This document shows positions 13,815-15,253 of a stretch of DNA of 15,253 bases, one piece after another. The notes beneath the pieces were generated by a model. That model was not told the DNA's origin. It was given only the letters and a program-made list of their open reading frames with translations, and did not search any database. The stretch is from assembly GCA_030625995.1 (NCBI GenBank), contig DAOUPU010000042.1, positions 1 through 15,253 on the forward strand, in the 5' to 3' direction. The DNA comes from Flavobacteriaceae bacterium. GTDB taxonomy: Bacteria; Bacteroidota; Bacteroidia; Flavobacteriales; Flavobacteriaceae. Position numbers and translations under genes: made by a program. Each line of letters begins with the position of its first letter. The stretch's first letter is position 1.

Positions 13815-14477
13815 ATGATTTTTGACAAAAATACAGCAAAAAAAACAGCTGAATTGCTTTTATCTATAAAAGCAATAAAACTGCAACCGGATGAACCATT
13901 TACATGGGCTTCGGGATGGAATTCCCCGATTTATTGTGACAACAGAGTTACCTTATCTTATGTTCCAATAAGAAATTATATTCGTGAAAATTTGGTGAAA
14001 ATAATTAGTGATAAATATGGAAAACCTGATGTCATTGCCGGAGTAGCAACTGGTGCAATTGCAATCGGAGTGTTGGTAGCTCAAGAAATGGGTTTGCCTT
14101 TTATCTATATAAGACCGGAGCCTAAAAAACACGGTAGAAAAAATCAAATCGAAGGACATTTAGATAAGAGTCAAAATGTTGTAGTAGTAGAAGACCTAAT
14201 CAGCACCGGTAAGAGTAGCTTAAATGCTGTAAAAGCATTAAAAGATATTGATGTCACTGTAAAAGGAATGGTTGCAATATTTAATTATGGCTTTGATATT
14301 GCTGAAGATAATTTTAAAAAGGCAAATGTTGAACTCACTACATTGAGTAATTATGAATCTTTACTGGAACAGGCTATGGATTCTCATTATATAAATGAAA
14401 AATACAGAACAACATTAAGTGATTGGCGTAAAAATCCAAGTGAATGGAACCATACAAAAACTGAAAGCAAAAATTAA
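13815..14477 (+). CDS. pyrE: Orotate phosphoribosyltransferase
   Basis: Condenses orotate with PRPP to make OMP, the fifth step of de novo pyrimidine synthesis, in the cytosol. FTWASGWNSPIYCDNR (29-44) is the orotate-binding block. GVATGAIAIGVLVAQ (76-90) and the flexible loop KKHGRKNQIEG (104-114) follow. The PRPP-binding signature NVVVVEDLISTGKSSLNAVK is at 121-140. At 220 residues it has the usual length. The frame is open upstream to 13710, but that part is antisense to the Nudix gene; ATG 13815 gives the expected N-terminus MIFDKNTAKKTAELLLSIKA. The next gene starts at the base after its stop, so the two are translationally linked. Confidence 0.97.
   Translation: MIFDKNTAKKTAELLLSIKAIKLQPDEPFTWASGWNSPIYCDNRVTLSYVPIRNYIRENLVKIISDKYGKPDVIAGVATGAIAIGVLVAQEMGLPFIYIRPEPKKHGRKNQIEGHLDKSQNVVVVEDLISTGKSSLNAVKALKDIDVTVKGMVAIFNYGFDIAEDNFKKANVELTTLSNYESLLEQAMDSHYINEKYRTTLSDWRKNPSEWNHTKTESKN
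13826..13833 (-). promoter_or_regulatory. -7 promoter motif for the Nudix gene
   Basis: On the minus strand TATTTTTG fits TAnnTTTG and ends 18 nt before the Nudix ATG. It lies inside the first codons of pyrE, so the two promoters face each other across about 15 bp. No clear -33 box. Confidence 0.4.
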
Positions 14478-14867
14478 ATGAATCTAGAAAGTCCTAAGGT
14501 TACTGTACAAAAATCCAAAGAAGAAATTTTTAATTTCCTTTCAAAGGCGGAAAATTTCAAAGATTTAATGCCTGAAAATATCGATAAATTTGAAGCTACA
14601 GATAATTCCTTTTTGTTCGCCTTAAAAGGAATGCCTGAAATAAGATTGAATCTACTTGAACAAGAAGATACAAACAAAGTGGTTTTAGGCTCGGCCAGCG
14701 ATAAATTTCCTTTTACACTGACGGCTAATATAGAGGATATATCAGAAGCTTCAAGTGATGTACAATTATTTTTTGACGGCAAATTCAATGCAATGATGGC
14801 TATGATGGTTAAAGGCCCTCTTCAAAAATTTATTGATACTTTAATAAAGAATATTGGAGCAAAATAA
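14478..14867 (+). CDS. SRPBCC (START/polyketide-cyclase-like) domain protein
   Basis: 129-residue protein that fits the SRPBCC helix-grip fold: an opening strand (SPKVTVQKSKEEIFNFLSKA), antiparallel strands (FLFALKGMPEIRLNLLEQ; PFTLTANIEDISEASSDVQL), and a long C-terminal helix (MMAMMVKGPLQKFIDTLIKN). Such domains bind hydrophobic ligands in a cavity; the ligand and role are unknown here. No signal peptide. The start ATG 14478 abuts the pyrE TAA with no gap, so the gene is read in the pyrE operon. Its stop is 2 bp from the stop of the converging birA gene, with no visible terminator between. Confidence 0.8.
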   Translation: MNLESPKVTVQKSKEEIFNFLSKAENFKDLMPENIDKFEATDNSFLFALKGMPEIRLNLLEQEDTNKVVLGSASDKFPFTLTANIEDISEASSDVQLFFDGKFNAMMAMMVKGPLQKFIDTLIKNIGAK

Positions 14868-14869
14868 GT

Positions 14870-15253
14870 TTATAAAAATTTAATTTGTTTGTGATCATAT
14901 TGTTTTATTGAATTTTCCTCATTTTCGATTTTTAACATTCCGTTGCTCTGAACTCCTACAATTTTACCTAAAAATTGATTTTTGTGTTTATCTTCGAACA
15001 TTTGAACCTTTCCATTTTTAAATAATCTCTTCTCGTATTCATTGTGTAAAACATCAAATTCATGAAATTTTAACAGACCGATGGTCTCTTTTATAGAATT
15101 TACTATATTCTTTAGTACTTCGTCTCTATCAAGTTCCTTTTTTTTAATCTGTTTCATTGATATTGCATCAGGTAAATAGTCCGGGAAAAATTCCTGATTA
15201 ACATTTAACCCCAACCCGACAATACTTTGATATATATGTTCATTCTTCAAACT
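14870..15253 (-). CDS. birA: Biotin--[acetyl-CoA-carboxylase] ligase, C-terminal part
   Basis: Attaches biotin to the carrier protein of acetyl-CoA carboxylase and other carboxylases. Only the last ~127 residues are in the window; the N-terminal part, with the GRGRxG-type ATP/biotin loop, lies beyond base 15253. YQSIVGLGLNVNQEFFPDYL is the conserved strand and loop of the catalytic core, DAISMKQI follows, and the last ~45 residues (RLFKNGKVQMFEDKHKN; GKIVGVQSNGMLKIENEENS) form the small C-terminal SH3-like domain. The frame is open through the window edge (AGT TTG AAG...), so no start codon should be assigned here. It converges on the SRPBCC gene. Confidence 0.9.
   Translation of the reverse strand, partial: SLKNEHIYQSIVGLGLNVNQEFFPDYLPDAISMKQIKKKELDRDEVLKNIVNSIKETIGLLKFHEFDVLHNEYEKRLFKNGKVQMFEDKHKNQFLGKIVGVQSNGMLKIENEENSIKQYDHKQIKFL

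Noticed and set aside
13808..13828. TTG start that would lengthen the Nudix protein by 7 residues
   Set aside because: It overlaps pyrE and uses a rare start codon, while an ATG at 13805-13807 gives a family-like N-terminus.
1..15253. tRNA, rRNA, riboswitch, phage or defence genes
   Set aside because: I looked on both strands and recognised none; the recognised genes are mostly housekeeping or stress-related, with no cluster suggestive of a defence island.

Overview
The window is a stretch of ordinary chromosome from a member of the Bacteroidota, most likely a marine or environmental Flavobacteriaceae. The reasons are: low G+C (roughly one third by eye); start codons preceded by A-rich sequence rather than Shine-Dalgarno sites; repeated matches to the Bacteroidota -7 promoter motif TAnnTTTG just upstream of genes; and proteins such as DnaK, SulP, Ddl and a Qnr-like pentapeptide protein that read as flavobacterial. 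The genus cannot be told from the sequence alone.

Layout. 1-1577 (-) holds the first ~525 residues of the chaperone DnaK. A 282-bp divergent spacer, rich in TGNCA pentamers, separates it from a secreted family-10-like glycosyl hydrolase (1860-3371, +). Facing that gene is a three-gene minus-strand cluster: VOC/glyoxalase-like protein, YaaA (peroxide stress) and a Qnr-like pentapeptide-repeat protein (5414 down to 3381). Next comes a cell-envelope and cofactor block. On the minus strand are a membrane-anchored two-PASTA-domain protein and an RluD-type pseudouridine synthase (7270 down to 5646). Divergent from them, on the plus strand, are ddl, coaD and a secreted M14 zinc carboxypeptidase (7586-10873). 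The spacer between the two arms carries a 208-bp MITE-like element.

From 10874 to 11552 there is a 679-bp gene-free tract made of short repeats and hairpins. It is followed by a SulP anion transporter and a Nudix hydrolase on the minus strand. The Nudix gene and pyrE diverge with only 7 bp between their start codons. pyrE is followed directly by a small SRPBCC-domain protein, which converges on the 3' end of birA (cut by the window end).

Functionally the window is housekeeping: protein folding, peptidoglycan precursor synthesis (Ddl, perhaps sensed by the PASTA protein), CoA synthesis (CoaD), pyrimidine synthesis (PyrE), rRNA modification (RluD), biotinylation (BirA), ion transport and stress protection. 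I did not find a multi-gene system that looks new. The less-explained material is between genes: the TGNCA cluster at dnaK, the 208-bp inverted-repeat element, the repeat patchwork at 10.9-11.5 kb, and two promoters so close to their start codons that leaderless mRNAs are expected.
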